From the NCBI GenBank assembly GCA_020859745.1, contig JAJBVQ010000197.1, positions 1 through 8,034 on the forward strand: a stretch of 8,034 nt of DNA. Direction: 5' to 3'. Source of the stretch: Rikenellaceae bacterium (GTDB taxonomy: Bacteria > Bacteroidota > Bacteroidia > Bacteroidales > Rikenellaceae). How positions within the stretch are numbered: position 1 is the first letter of the stretch; each line of letters opens with the position of its first letter. Below the pieces are notes generated by a model. It worked only from the letters and a program-made list of their open reading frames with translations. It did no database searches and had not been told where the DNA came from. The translations under genes and the position numbers were made by a program. Shown here piece after piece: positions 1 to 6,686 of the stretch.

Positions 1-11
1 AAGACAATTTA

Positions 12-19
12 TATCTTTA
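12..19 (+). promoter_or_regulatory. Candidate -7 box of the hydrolase gene
   Basis: TATCTTTA matches the Bacteroidota -7 consensus TAnnTTTG at all but the last base. It lies 26 nt before the ATG at 46, which would give a leader of about 20 nt. The -33 element would fall at or beyond the window edge, so it cannot be judged. The leader is A-rich with no Shine-Dalgarno sequence, as is usual in this phylum. Confidence 0.4.
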
Positions 20-45
20 CATGGACAAAAACTACTGACCTAATT

Positions 46-1416
46 ATGAGAAAAAACCTTTTTCTGCTCTGTTTGCTGCCTGCCCTATGCAGCTTTTCAC
101 CCGGCAATCCCGTTCCGTCGCCGGGCCAGGAAAAAACCGACAAAGCCTATGTGGACTATTTCGCCGGCTACCTGACCGGCGACAAAACGGCATACGACGC
201 TTCCGCCAGGTTATCCCCGAAGAAGACCGACAAAGTCCGCGAAGTGGTCTGGAACTCGTGGAAAGCGGCCAATTCGGCCTTTGCGGAGGAAAAACTGATT
301 CCGTTGGACAGTTTGTCTGCGACCCGGAAAGGAAGCTGGGACCTCACTAAATACGAGCCGGACGCCGTGATGCCCTATTACTACGGCTACAAAGGCGCGG
401 CTAAACCGGAGGCCGGATGGCCGCTGTTCGTCTACCTCCACGGATCGGGCCCGAAGGAACGCGAATGGAGAAACGGTCTCGCCCTCGGTTCCCGGTTCGA
501 CGACGCCCCGTCGGTCTATTTCATTCCGCAAATCCCGAATGAAGGGAGCTACTACCGCTGGTGGCAGGTAGCCAAGCAGCAGGCATGGGAAAAGCTGCTG
601 CGACAGGCTTACCTCTCGGATGAGATCGACCCGAATCGCATCTATTTCTTCGGCATCTCGGAGGGGGCTTACGGCAGCCAGCGCCTCGCTTCGTTCTATG
701 CCGACTATCTGGCCGCAGCGGGCCCCATAGCGGGCGGCGAACCGCTGGAAAACGCTCCGGCGGAAAATTGCGCCAATATCGCTTTCTCGCTGCGCACGGG
801 ATCGAACGACCGGGGATTTTGCCGAAACGAACTGACCGAAGCGGCCAAAAACGAATTCGACAGTTTACAAAGGCTGCATCCGGGATATTACGAGCATGAC
901 ATCCAGGTTGTTCCGGGCGCTACGCATACTTCGATCGACTACAAGCCGACCACTCCTTATATGAAGGGCCACACCCGCAATCCCTATCCCAAATATGTCT
1001 ATTGGGAGAACTTCCCCATGGACGGCCGCTACCGCGACGGGTTCTACAACCTGTACGTCAAGGAGCGTTCCAACGACGACGCTTCGTCGCGCTCCTGCTA
1101 TGAGATGACTATCGACGGCAACACGATCGACCTGAACGTCAGCACAATGACCTCCGAAGCGGTCGAGCGCACCAGCCAATGGAATCTTCCGAAGACATAC
1201 AGCAAAACTTACACGCCGGCGACCAAAGGGCGCGTGGTGATCTACCTGAACGACCGGCTGGTCGATCTCAGCCGGCCGGTAACTGTGAAGGTCAACGGGC
1301 GCGAAGCATTCAAAGGCAAGGTCGAACTCGATGCGGCCAACCTGGTCAACAGCTGCGCCGCTTTCTTCGATCCCGAACGCCTCTATCCGGCGGCAGTCGA
1401 AGTCGAAGTACAATAA
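46..1416 (+). CDS. Secreted alpha/beta-hydrolase (putative esterase or PHB-depolymerase-like)
   Basis: 456 aa. The N-terminus (MRKN, then a hydrophobic run to about residue 17) reads as a signal peptide. C15 is preceded by PAL, a poor lipobox, so a soluble exported protein is likelier than a lipoprotein. The hydrolase core shows an oxyanion-type HGSG at 132-135, the nucleophile elbow G-I-S-E-G with Ser205, a plausible acid Asp255 in TGSND, and His294 in GATHTS, in the order expected for an alpha/beta-hydrolase triad. The last ~150 residues are rich in beta-strand-like segments (for example GRVVIYLNDRLVDL and VTVKVNGREAFKGKV) and resemble the beta-domain appended to many Bacteroidota secreted esterases. 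The substrate cannot be told from sequence; an ester or peptide is possible. It appears monocistronic, with its own promoter-like box upstream and a terminator downstream, and it converges on groEL. The ATG at 46 is chosen because it directly precedes the signal peptide. Confidence 0.85.
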   Translation: MRKNLFLLCLLPALCSFSPGNPVPSPGQEKTDKAYVDYFAGYLTGDKTAYDASARLSPKKTDKVREVVWNSWKAANSAFAEEKLIPLDSLSATRKGSWDLTKYEPDAVMPYYYGYKGAAKPEAGWPLFVYLHGSGPKEREWRNGLALGSRFDDAPSVYFIPQIPNEGSYYRWWQVAKQQAWEKLLRQAYLSDEIDPNRIYFFGISEGAYGSQRLASFYADYLAAAGPIAGGEPLENAPAENCANIAFSLRTGSNDRGFCRNELTEAAKNEFDSLQRLHPGYYEHDIQVVPGATHTSIDYKPTTPYMKGHTRNPYPKYVYWENFPMDGRYRDGFYNLYVKERSNDDASSRSCYEMTIDGNTIDLNVSTMTSEAVERTSQWNLPKTYSKTYTPATKGRVVIYLNDRLVDLSRPVTVKVNGREAFKGKVELDAANLVNSCAAFFDPERLYPAAVEVEVQ

Positions 1417-1438
1417 CTTACCCGACCGAAAATAAACC

Positions 1439-1480
1439 GAGAGGCGTATCCGACCGTGGTCGGATACGCCTCTCTTTTTT
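1439..1480 (+). terminator. Intrinsic terminator between hydrolase and groEL
   Basis: A perfect 16-bp stem (1439-1454 pairs with 1459-1474) with a 4-nt CGTG loop is followed by six T's (1475-1480). It starts 23 bp after the hydrolase stop and ends 43 bp from the groEL stop. On the minus strand the hairpin is followed by GGTTTATTTT, a weaker T-tract, so it may also terminate groESL transcripts. Confidence 0.9.
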
Positions 1481-1522
1481 CACATTATTTACCGGTTCCC
1501 AACTTATGCGGGACGCGGGCGA

Positions 1523-3157
1523 CTACATCATGCCGCCCATACCCCCCATGCCGCCCGGCATGGCCGGAGCCGGATTCTCTTCCTTGATGTCGGCCAGCAC
1601 GCATTCGGTGGTCAGGAACATCGAAGCCACGGAAGCGGCATTCTCCAACGCCACGCGGGCCACCTTGGTCGGGTCGATAATCCCGGCTTTGAACATATCC
1701 TCGTAAACGTCGGTACGGGCGTTGTAGCCATAAGCGCCCTTGCCTTCCTTCACCTGGTTCACCACCACCGAGCCTTCGCCGCCGGCATTGGCCACGATCT
1801 GGCGCAGCGGCTCCTCGATCGCGCGTTTCACGATGTGGATACCGGTGGTTTCGTCCTCGTTCTCGCCTTTGAGCTTTTCGAGGACTTTGGTAGCGCGGAT
1901 GTATGCCACGCCACCGCCCGGGATGATCCCTTCTGCTACCGCGGCACGGGTCGCAGCCAGTGCGTCGTCCACGCGGTCTTTCTTCTCTTTCATCTCCACT
2001 TCGGTAGCGGCGCCCACATAGAGCACAGCCACCCCGCCGGCCAGCTTGGCCAGACGTTCCTGGAGTTTTTCCTTGTCATAGTCCGAAGTCGAAGCCTCGA
2101 TCTGTTTGCGGATCTGGGCCACACGTTCCTTGATCGCCTCTTTCTTGCCGGCACCGTTGACGATGGTGGTATTCTCCTTGGTCAGGGTAACTTTCTCGGC
2201 CGAGCCCAACATGTCGATCGTTGCGGCGTCCAGTTTCAGGCCGGTCTCTTCCGAAATAACCGTCCCGCCGGTCAGGATGGCGATGTCTTGCAACATCTCC
2301 TTGCGGCGATCCCCGAAGCCCGGAGCCTTGACGGCAGCGATCTTCAACGTGCCGCGCAGCTTATTGAGCACCAGCGAAGACAAAGCCTCGCCGTCCACAT
2401 CCTCGGCAATGACGAGCAATGCCCGACCACTCTGCGCCACCGGTTCCAGCACCGGCAGCAGTTCTTTCATGGTCGAGATCTTCTTGTCGGTGATCAGGAT
2501 ATACGGTTTTTCGAGGTCGGCCTCCATCTTTTCGGTGTCGGTGATGAAGTACGGCGAGATGTACCCGCGGTCGAACTGCATCCCCTCCACAACATCCACG
2601 TGGGTCTCGGTCCCTTTAGCCTCCTCGACGGTAATGACGCCCTCTTTCTTGACCTTGCCCATCGCCTCGGCGATCAGTTTGCCGATGGTCGAGTCATTGT
2701 TGGCCGAGATCGTGCCCACCTGCTCGATCTTGCTGATGTCGTCGCCCACTTTCTGGCTCTGTTTCTGCAAGTCTGCCACAACGGCTTCGACGGCTTTGTC
2801 GATCCCGCGCTTAAGATCCATCGGATTGGCCCCAGCGGTCACGTTCTTGATACCGGTGGTGATGATGGCCTGCGCCAGTACGGTAGCGGTGGTGGTACCG
2901 TCACCGGCGTCGTCGTTGGTCTTGGAGGCCACCTCTTTGACCAGCTGCGCCCCCATATTGGCTACCTGGTCTTCGAGTTCCACCTCTTTAGCCACGGTAA
3001 CGCCGTCCTTGGTTACCTGCGGTGCGCCGAATTTTTTGTCGATCAGCACGTTGCGCCCTTTCGGTCCCAAAGTTACCTTCACTGCGTTCGCCAGCGCGTC
3101 CACGCCCGATTTGAGCTGTTCGCGGGCGTCGGTATCGAATATGATCTGTTTTGCCAT
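1523..3157 (-). CDS. groEL: Chaperonin GroEL (Hsp60)
   Basis: 544 aa, the normal length for this ATP-driven 14-mer that, with GroES, folds cytosolic proteins in a closed chamber. Visible landmarks are LGPKGRN at 30-36, the ATP/Mg-binding GDGTTTATVLA with Asp86, the AAVAEGIIPGGG segment in the C-terminal equatorial domain, and the disordered GGMGGMM tail. It begins MAKQIIF, a normal GroEL start. It lies 42 bp downstream of groES on the same strand with no terminator between, so the two are almost certainly one transcript. No truncation or substitution was noted. Confidence 0.99.
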   Translation of the reverse strand: MAKQIIFDTDAREQLKSGVDALANAVKVTLGPKGRNVLIDKKFGAPQVTKDGVTVAKEVELEDQVANMGAQLVKEVASKTNDDAGDGTTTATVLAQAIITTGIKNVTAGANPMDLKRGIDKAVEAVVADLQKQSQKVGDDISKIEQVGTISANNDSTIGKLIAEAMGKVKKEGVITVEEAKGTETHVDVVEGMQFDRGYISPYFITDTEKMEADLEKPYILITDKKISTMKELLPVLEPVAQSGRALLVIAEDVDGEALSSLVLNKLRGTLKIAAVKAPGFGDRRKEMLQDIAILTGGTVISEETGLKLDAATIDMLGSAEKVTLTKENTTIVNGAGKKEAIKERVAQIRKQIEASTSDYDKEKLQERLAKLAGGVAVLYVGAATEVEMKEKKDRVDDALAATRAAVAEGIIPGGGVAYIRATKVLEKLKGENEDETTGIHIVKRAIEEPLRQIVANAGGEGSVVVNQVKEGKGAYGYNARTDVYEDMFKAGIIDPTKVARVALENAASVASMFLTTECVLADIKEENPAPAMPGGMGGMGGMM

Positions 3158-3199
3158 CGTGTTCTTCTGTTTTTAAGAGTTCTGTGAATAATGAAACGG

Positions 3200-3469
3200 T
3201 TAGATAATCGCCAGAATGTCGTTCTGCTTCATGATGAGGTAGTCCTTGCCATCGACGGTGATCTCGGTGCCGGCGTATTTGCCGTAGAGCACCTGGTCGC
3301 CCTTCTTGACCTCCATCTTGACTTCGTCGGTGCCCGGCCCTACAGCCACCACGGTGCCTGCCAGCGGTTTCTCTTTGGCAGTGTCAGGAATGAAAAGCCC
3401 CGATGCGGTTTTCTCTTCGGCCGGTTTCGGCTCGATCAGTACGCGATCTGCTAACGGTTTGATTTTCAT
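3200..3469 (-). CDS. groES: Co-chaperonin GroES (Hsp10)
   Basis: 89 aa, near the usual ~90-97. It forms the heptameric lid of the GroEL chamber. The start MKIKPLADRVLIEP is the classic GroES N-terminus. The mobile loop that docks on GroEL is at roughly residues 18-35 (EEKTASGLFIPDTAKEKP), followed by GTVVAVGPG and the C-terminal YLIMKQNDILAI strand. It is the first gene of the groES-groEL operon. The leader is A-rich without a Shine-Dalgarno sequence. Upstream lie a sigma-54-like element and a palindrome; no TAnnTTTG box was found here and no CIRCE operator was seen. Confidence 0.98.
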   Translation of the reverse strand: MKIKPLADRVLIEPKPAEEKTASGLFIPDTAKEKPLAGTVVAVGPGTDEVKMEVKKGDQVLYGKYAGTEITVDGKDYLIMKQNDILAII

Positions 3470-3529
3470 AGCTCGTAAAGTTTTTTATGTTTTTGGTCGT
3501 TTTTAAATCGAATTACGGCTGCAAAATGC

Positions 3530-3546
3530 AGCATATTCTATGCCAA
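3530..3546 (-). promoter_or_regulatory. Sigma-54-like -24/-12 promoter of groESL
   Basis: On the minus strand the 17-mer TTGGCATAGAATATGCT has the invariant GG and GC dinucleotides separated by exactly 10 nt, as in the sigma-54 consensus TTGGCAC-N5-TTGCT. The TTGGCA half is perfect and the downstream half is TGCT rather than TTGCT. The predicted start near 3519 gives a leader of about 50 nt to the groES ATG. No housekeeping-type -7 box was found between here and groES. The match is seen directly; function is inferred. Confidence 0.5.
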
Positions 3547-3569
3547 ATCCCGGCAAGGGCCGGTTTATG

Positions 3570-3601
3570 CCAAAATGACAGCCCTGGGGCTGTCATTTTG
3601 G
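3570..3601. promoter_or_regulatory. Perfect 15-bp-arm palindrome between helicase and groES
   Basis: Arms 3570-3584 and 3587-3601 are perfectly complementary around a TG centre. The core is TGACAGCCC facing GGGCTGTCA, flanked by AAAA/TTTT. It sits 27 nt beyond the helicase stop and is centred about 66 bp before the predicted groES start. It could be an operator or enhancer site for groESL, the helicase terminator (stem followed by TTTTGG), or both. Confidence 0.6.
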
Positions 3602-3628
3602 AAAAAGAGGGTGACACGGTACGCCGGA

Positions 3629-5365
3629 TCAATACTTCCTCCGGCTGTGGTCGCGCGGCTTGGCATAGTCGTTCCGGCCGCCGCCACGCTTGTTATAGCC
3701 TCCGCGCCCGCCCCGGTCGCCGCCGCCACGGTTGTAACTGCGCGGCCGGTCGGCAACCGCATTCGGGTTCCGGTCGCTCTTCTTATCGGATTCCTTCGCC
3801 AGCTTGACCAGCGGCCGGTCGTCGTTGGCCAGCTCCCGCAGCGAATTGAGCTTCTTCATCGCCGCCTCGGCGTCCTGGAACGGAATGGTGGCGAACGAAA
3901 AGTCGTCCATGCACTTCACGTCGTCGATCTTCTGCTGCGGGATGCCGCATTCGCGGTTGAGCAGCTCCACGATCATCTTGGGCCGGTAGCCGTCGTTCTT
4001 GCCCAGCCCGATAAAGAGCCGCGAGGTCCCGCGCCGGTCCACGTCGATGCGCCGGATCTCCGGGTAGTTGCTCTCGTCCAACTCGTTCTTGAAGGCCAGC
4101 CGCATCAGGGCGGCCAAAGCGATCTCCGGATCCAGCTCCGAAAGCAGCTCCTTGGCCATTTCGTCGTAATCGGTGTAGGACTCCTCCTCGACGATCTCCG
4201 CCAAATCGTCCTTGATCTTGAGCTTCTTCATCTCCACGATGTCGTGCGCCGTGGGCAGGGTCTCCTTGCGGATGTCGGCCTTCACCTGCCGCTGCATGAA
4301 CATGAACTGCCGGTTCTCCGACGGCGAAATAAAGGTGATCGCCGTCCCCTCGTGCCCGGCGCGCCCCGTGCGGCCGATCCGGTGCACGTAAGACTCCGGA
4401 TCCTGCGGCAGCGAGTAGTTGATGACATGCGTCAGGTTCGACACGTCGATGCCGCGCGCCGCCACGTCGGTGGCGACCAGGATATTGGCCTGTTTTTTCT
4501 TGAATTTGCGGAGTATCTTCTCGCGCTGGGCCTGTGACACGTCGCCGTGCAGCCCTTCGGCAGCATAGCCCCGTTCGAGCAGGTTGCTCACCAACTGATC
4601 CACGGCCACCTTCGTGCGGCAGAAAACGATGCCGTAAAAGTCGTTCTCGACGTCGATAATGCGGGTCAGGGCGTCGAACTTGTCGCTCTCGCGCACTTCG
4701 AAGTAGATCTGGTCGGTGAGGTCGGCGGTCACCTGCTTATTCTCGACCTTGAGAATCTCGACGTCATGCATGTATTTCTTGGACAGGCCCGCAATCCGCT
4801 CCGGCATGGTGGCCGAGAAGAGGAAGATGCGCCGCTCTTCCGGCGTATGGCCCAGGATCTCGTCCACGTCGTCGATAAAGCCCATGTTGAGCATCTCGTC
4901 GGCCTCGTCGAGCACGAGCCATTTGAGGCCGGACAGGTCGAGGGTTCCGCGCCGCAGGTGGTCGAGGATACGTCCCGGCGTTCCCACGACGATATCCACG
5001 CCCGCATTTAAGCGCCGCAGCTGTTCGTTCATCGCCGCGCCCCCATAAATAGGAGTCACGCGCAAATCGCCTTTGCGGAAAGACTGTATTTCGTCATTGA
5101 CCTGAATGGCCAATTCGCGGGTGGGTGCCAGGATCAGGGCCTGCACGGTCTTCTTCTGCGGAACGAGCTGCTCCACGATCGGAAGCCCGAACGCGGCGGT
5201 CTTGCCGGTCCCGGTCTGCGCCTGTGCGATAATGTCGTTCCGGTTTTCGAGCATCACCGGAATGGTGAGCCGCTGGATGGGCGACGGGGTTTCGAAACCT
5301 TTGGCCGCCAATGCTTCGAGCGTCCGGTCGGAAAGGCCGAGCTCTTTGAATTCTTCTAAAATCAT
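3629..5365 (-). CDS. DEAD-box ATP-dependent RNA helicase (DeaD/CsdA-like)
   Basis: 578 aa from the ATG at 5365. It unwinds RNA duplexes using ATP, probably in ribosome assembly or mRNA turnover. The motifs are complete and in order: Q motif (F6 to Q31), AQTGTGKT 49-56, PTRELA 81-86, GG 108-109, TPGR 129-132, DEAD 153-156, SAT 184-186, ARGID 303-307, HRIGRTGR 328-335. Residues ~438-509 look like a DbpA-type RNA-binding domain (RRIDVDRRGTSRLFIGLG). The tail at 539-578 is basic with RGG repeats (546-563), a non-specific RNA-binding tail. The reading frame stays open upstream to a TTG at 5521, but the extra 52 residues resemble no helicase N-terminus, whereas MILEEFKELGLS fits the Q-motif start, so 5365 is chosen. 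It is codirectional with groES, but a palindrome and promoter-like element lie between them. Confidence 0.96.
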   Translation of the reverse strand: MILEEFKELGLSDRTLEALAAKGFETPSPIQRLTIPVMLENRNDIIAQAQTGTGKTAAFGLPIVEQLVPQKKTVQALILAPTRELAIQVNDEIQSFRKGDLRVTPIYGGAAMNEQLRRLNAGVDIVVGTPGRILDHLRRGTLDLSGLKWLVLDEADEMLNMGFIDDVDEILGHTPEERRIFLFSATMPERIAGLSKKYMHDVEILKVENKQVTADLTDQIYFEVRESDKFDALTRIIDVENDFYGIVFCRTKVAVDQLVSNLLERGYAAEGLHGDVSQAQREKILRKFKKKQANILVATDVAARGIDVSNLTHVINYSLPQDPESYVHRIGRTGRAGHEGTAITFISPSENRQFMFMQRQVKADIRKETLPTAHDIVEMKKLKIKDDLAEIVEEESYTDYDEMAKELLSELDPEIALAALMRLAFKNELDESNYPEIRRIDVDRRGTSRLFIGLGKNDGYRPKMIVELLNRECGIPQQKIDDVKCMDDFSFATIPFQDAEAAMKKLNSLRELANDDRPLVKLAKESDKKSDRNPNAVADRPRSYNRGGGDRGGRGGYNKRGGGRNDYAKPRDHSRRKY

Positions 5366-5529
5366 ACTGTTTTTGTGTCTGTAAATTTTCGTGCTGTCTG
5401 CACTTGCCCGCCCGGACGCATCGCGCGCCGAGGCCCACTTCCATCGCTTGGATCGTCTCCGAATGGTAAACGGTGAAACCATCCCGACTTTTCCAGCCAT
5501 CGAAAATCCGAACAGTTCCAAAAACTTTG
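5366..5529 (-). promoter_or_regulatory. Long 5' leader of the helicase mRNA
   Basis: The only strong -7 box lies at 5537-5530, so the transcript probably carries about 160 nt before the helicase ATG. The leader is GC-rich in its middle and A-rich just before the ATG. It contains a 19-codon ORF (5421-5362; starts MRPGGQV) whose TGA overlaps the helicase ATG as ATGA. Long leaders are common for cold-induced helicase genes; any regulation here is inferred. Confidence 0.35.
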
Positions 5530-5537
5530 CAAAGATA
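5530..5537 (-). promoter_or_regulatory. -7 box of the helicase promoter
   Basis: On the minus strand TATCTTTG matches TAnnTTTG exactly. Transcription would start near 5524. The -33 position 19-20 bp upstream has no TTTG; it falls inside the left terminal repeat of the neighbouring inverted element, which begins at 5545. Confidence 0.6.
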
Positions 5538-5593
5538 CGCTAAATATCCGTACTTTTAATAATGATACCTCATTCTTTCGGTTTGAGGGTACT

Positions 5594-5617
5594 GTTCTTT
5601 CTGTGAACAGAAAGAAC
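5594..5617. repeat. Perfect 11-bp hairpin inside the inverted element
   Basis: GTTCTTTCTGT (5594-5604) pairs fully with 5607-5617 across a GA spacer. It is in the left copy of the element; the right copy does not preserve this arm, so the two copies differ here. Confidence 0.7.
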
Positions 5618-5631
5618 CAAAGAAACTTTCT

Positions 5632-5649
5632 GAGATGCTAACGCATCTC
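5632..5649. repeat. Hairpin GAGATGC-TAAC-GCATCTC
   Basis: A perfect 7-bp stem with a 4-nt TAAC loop within the left copy of the inverted element. Short stems with the same TAAC or TAAA loop but different stem bases recur at 5944-5955 and 7982-7997. Confidence 0.6.
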
Positions 5650-5671
5650 TGGGGCCTGCCGGATACCCGAT

Positions 5672-5736
5672 TGTAATTATACGGATAAGGCTGAGAAAGT
5701 ATTGATTACCTTATCAGCCCTATCCGTATAATTACA
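5672..5736. repeat. Central long hairpin of the inverted element
   Basis: Arms of about 28 nt (5672-5699 and 5709-5736) match at 24 of 28 positions, with the outer 16 identical; the 9-nt loop is TATTGATTA. It lies close to the axis of the 307-bp palindrome and would anchor a cruciform or a long RNA stem. Confidence 0.7.
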
Positions 5737-5870
5737 CTAAAGATTGCGGAGCCTGAAGAGTAGCGCAGCTAACTCAAAAGTCTTTTGGGTACCTTTTACC
5801 TACGGTTTCCTCCAACCCGAAGATTAAGGCATCATATTAAAAGTACGGATAAAATAGCACGTTTTGTACG

Positions 5871-5962
5871 TCCCGCAGCCAGCGGAGGCGAAAACGAGCA
5901 TCGCGAGTTGTTCAGCCCTCCGCCGGGGGTGGCTGCGGGCTGACCGCTAACGCGGAAACTTA
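5871..5962. repeat. Structured intergenic repeat, copy B1
   Basis: Stem CCCGCAGCCA (5872-5881) pairs with 5930-5939, and GCGGAGG (5882-5888) pairs with 5917-5923, leaving a one-sided 6-nt bulge CGGGGG at 5924-5929. The apical region contains CGAGC and GCGAGTTG. A small CCGC-TAAC-GCGG hairpin follows at 5944-5955. The same architecture recurs near 7908-7997. B1 is immediately downstream of adk, so it may fold in the adk 3' end and assist termination. Confidence 0.65.
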
Positions 5963-5978
5963 ATTTTAACTGTACACT

Positions 5979-6554
5979 TTATTTGAGCGCGTCGATCGCC
6001 TCGCACAGGCGGCCGAAGATCTCGTCGATCGTTCCGACCCCGTCCACGGCACGGAACTTGCCCTCTTTTTTATAATAGTCCGCCACCACCGCCGTCTGCT
6101 TTTTGTAGACCTCGATCCGGTTTTTGATCGTGTCGATGCTCTGGTCGTCCGCCCGGCCGCTCGTTTTGCCGCGCGTCAGGATGCGGTCGATCACCACCTC
6201 GTCCGGCACCTCGAGCGCCAGCATGACCGTGACCTTCGTCCCCACCTTGGCCAGCATCTTGTCGAACGCTTCCGCCTGCGGCAGCGTGCGCGGAAAACCG
6301 TCGAAAATGACCCCCGGCGCCGATTTGTGTTCTTCGATATACTTCCCGATGATGCCCAGCACCAACTCGTCGGAAGCCAGCTTACCGCCCTCCATCTGCT
6401 TGGCGGCCAGCTTGCCCAGCTCGGTGCCCCGGCCGATCTCGCCGCGGATCACCTCGCCGGTCGAGAGGTGGAGGATGCCGTATTTTTCCTGGAGCTTCTC
6501 AGCCTGGGTACCCTTGCCGGCCCCCGGAGGGCCGAATAACACAATGTTCAGCAT
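5979..6554 (-). CDS. adk: Adenylate kinase, short-LID form
   Basis: 191 aa. It catalyses ATP + AMP = 2 ADP in the cytosol and balances the adenylate pool. The P-loop GPPGAGKGT is at residues 8-16, the AMP-binding STGEVIR at 31-37 (most members have STGD), FDGFPRT at 84-90, and LTRGKTSGRADD at about 126-137. The LID is the short type without a zinc-binding insertion, and the length agrees with Bacteroidales Adk rather than the ~215-aa E. coli form. The ATG at 6554 gives MLNIVLFGPPG, which fits the family start. It is transcribed divergently from the thiL homologue; downstream lie repeat B1 and the inverted element. Confidence 0.97.
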   Translation of the reverse strand: MLNIVLFGPPGAGKGTQAEKLQEKYGILHLSTGEVIRGEIGRGTELGKLAAKQMEGGKLASDELVLGIIGKYIEEHKSAPGVIFDGFPRTLPQAEAFDKMLAKVGTKVTVMLALEVPDEVVIDRILTRGKTSGRADDQSIDTIKNRIEVYKKQTAVVADYYKKEGKFRAVDGVGTIDEIFGRLCEAIDALK

Positions 6555-6595
6555 GCTATGTAAAACTTTTTGACGTTGACTTCCGAACGGTTCCC

Positions 6596-6616
6596 GCCGG
6601 CTTGCGAAAGGCCGGC
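6596..6616. repeat. GCCGGC inverted repeat in the adk-thiL spacer
   Basis: GCCGGC at 6596-6601 faces GCCGGC at 6611-6616 over a 9-nt loop. It lies in the untranslated leader of adk on the minus strand. The role is unknown; it may simply be a short leader hairpin. Confidence 0.4.
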
Positions 6617-6631
6617 CGCAAAACGAAGTAG

Positions 6632-6639
6632 TAAAGTTA
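6632..6639 (-). promoter_or_regulatory. Candidate -7 box of adk
   Basis: On the minus strand TAACTTTA matches TAnnTTTG except for the last base. It would give a leader of about 70-75 nt to the adk ATG at 6554. No clear -33 TTTG was seen. Confidence 0.35.
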
Positions 6640-6651
6640 TTTTTTAAATCT

Positions 6652-6659
6652 TAAATTTG
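6652..6659 (+). promoter_or_regulatory. -7 box of the thiL homologue
   Basis: TAAATTTG matches TAnnTTTG exactly. Transcription would begin around 6664-6666, leaving ~22 nt before the ATG at 6687 and almost none before the ATG at 6669. This, with the protein alignment, favours the 6687 start and rules out a TTG start at 6657. Confidence 0.55.
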
Positions 6660-6686
6660 CAAAAAACCATGACAAACCCCAAGAAA

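Larger units (their letters stand above)
5545..5851. repeat. 307-bp near-palindrome: two inverted copies of a ~140-bp element
   Basis: The outer ends are a perfect 17-bp inverted repeat, TATCCGTACTTTTAATA (5545-5561) facing its complement (5835-5851). Similarity continues inward with small indels. TATCCGTA or its complement occurs four times (5545-5552, 5680-5687, 5721-5728, 5844-5851), so the unit reads as two head-to-head copies, 5545-5687 and 5721-5851, around a ~33-bp centre. Each copy is itself bounded by inverted ends. No open reading frame of note is present. TA at each end would allow a TA target duplication. This is the form of a MITE- or BIME-like dispersed palindromic element. It lies between the adk stop and the helicase promoter. 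Confidence 0.75.

Noticed and set aside
1835..3187. 450-codon open frame antisense to groEL
   Set aside because: It is the complement of a fully convincing groEL and has low-complexity composition with no recognisable domain; such shadows are expected in GC-rich genes.
3470..3628. CIRCE operator (TTAGCACTC-N9-GAGTGCTAA) before groES
   Set aside because: No match on either strand; the palindrome here has an unrelated sequence.
3575..4537. 320-codon open frame antisense to the helicase
   Set aside because: It lies opposite the helicase C-terminal half, is rich in Leu/Arg/His/Val from complementary codons, and shows no family motif.
5366..5521. N-terminal extension of the helicase from a TTG at 5521
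   Set aside because: The extra residues resemble no helicase N-terminus, while the ATG at 5365 gives the expected Q-motif spacing; kept instead as leader.
5538..5978. Possible CRISPR array or IS remnant
   Set aside because: The repeats are inverted and nested rather than regularly spaced direct repeats, and no cas gene or transposase coding sequence is present.
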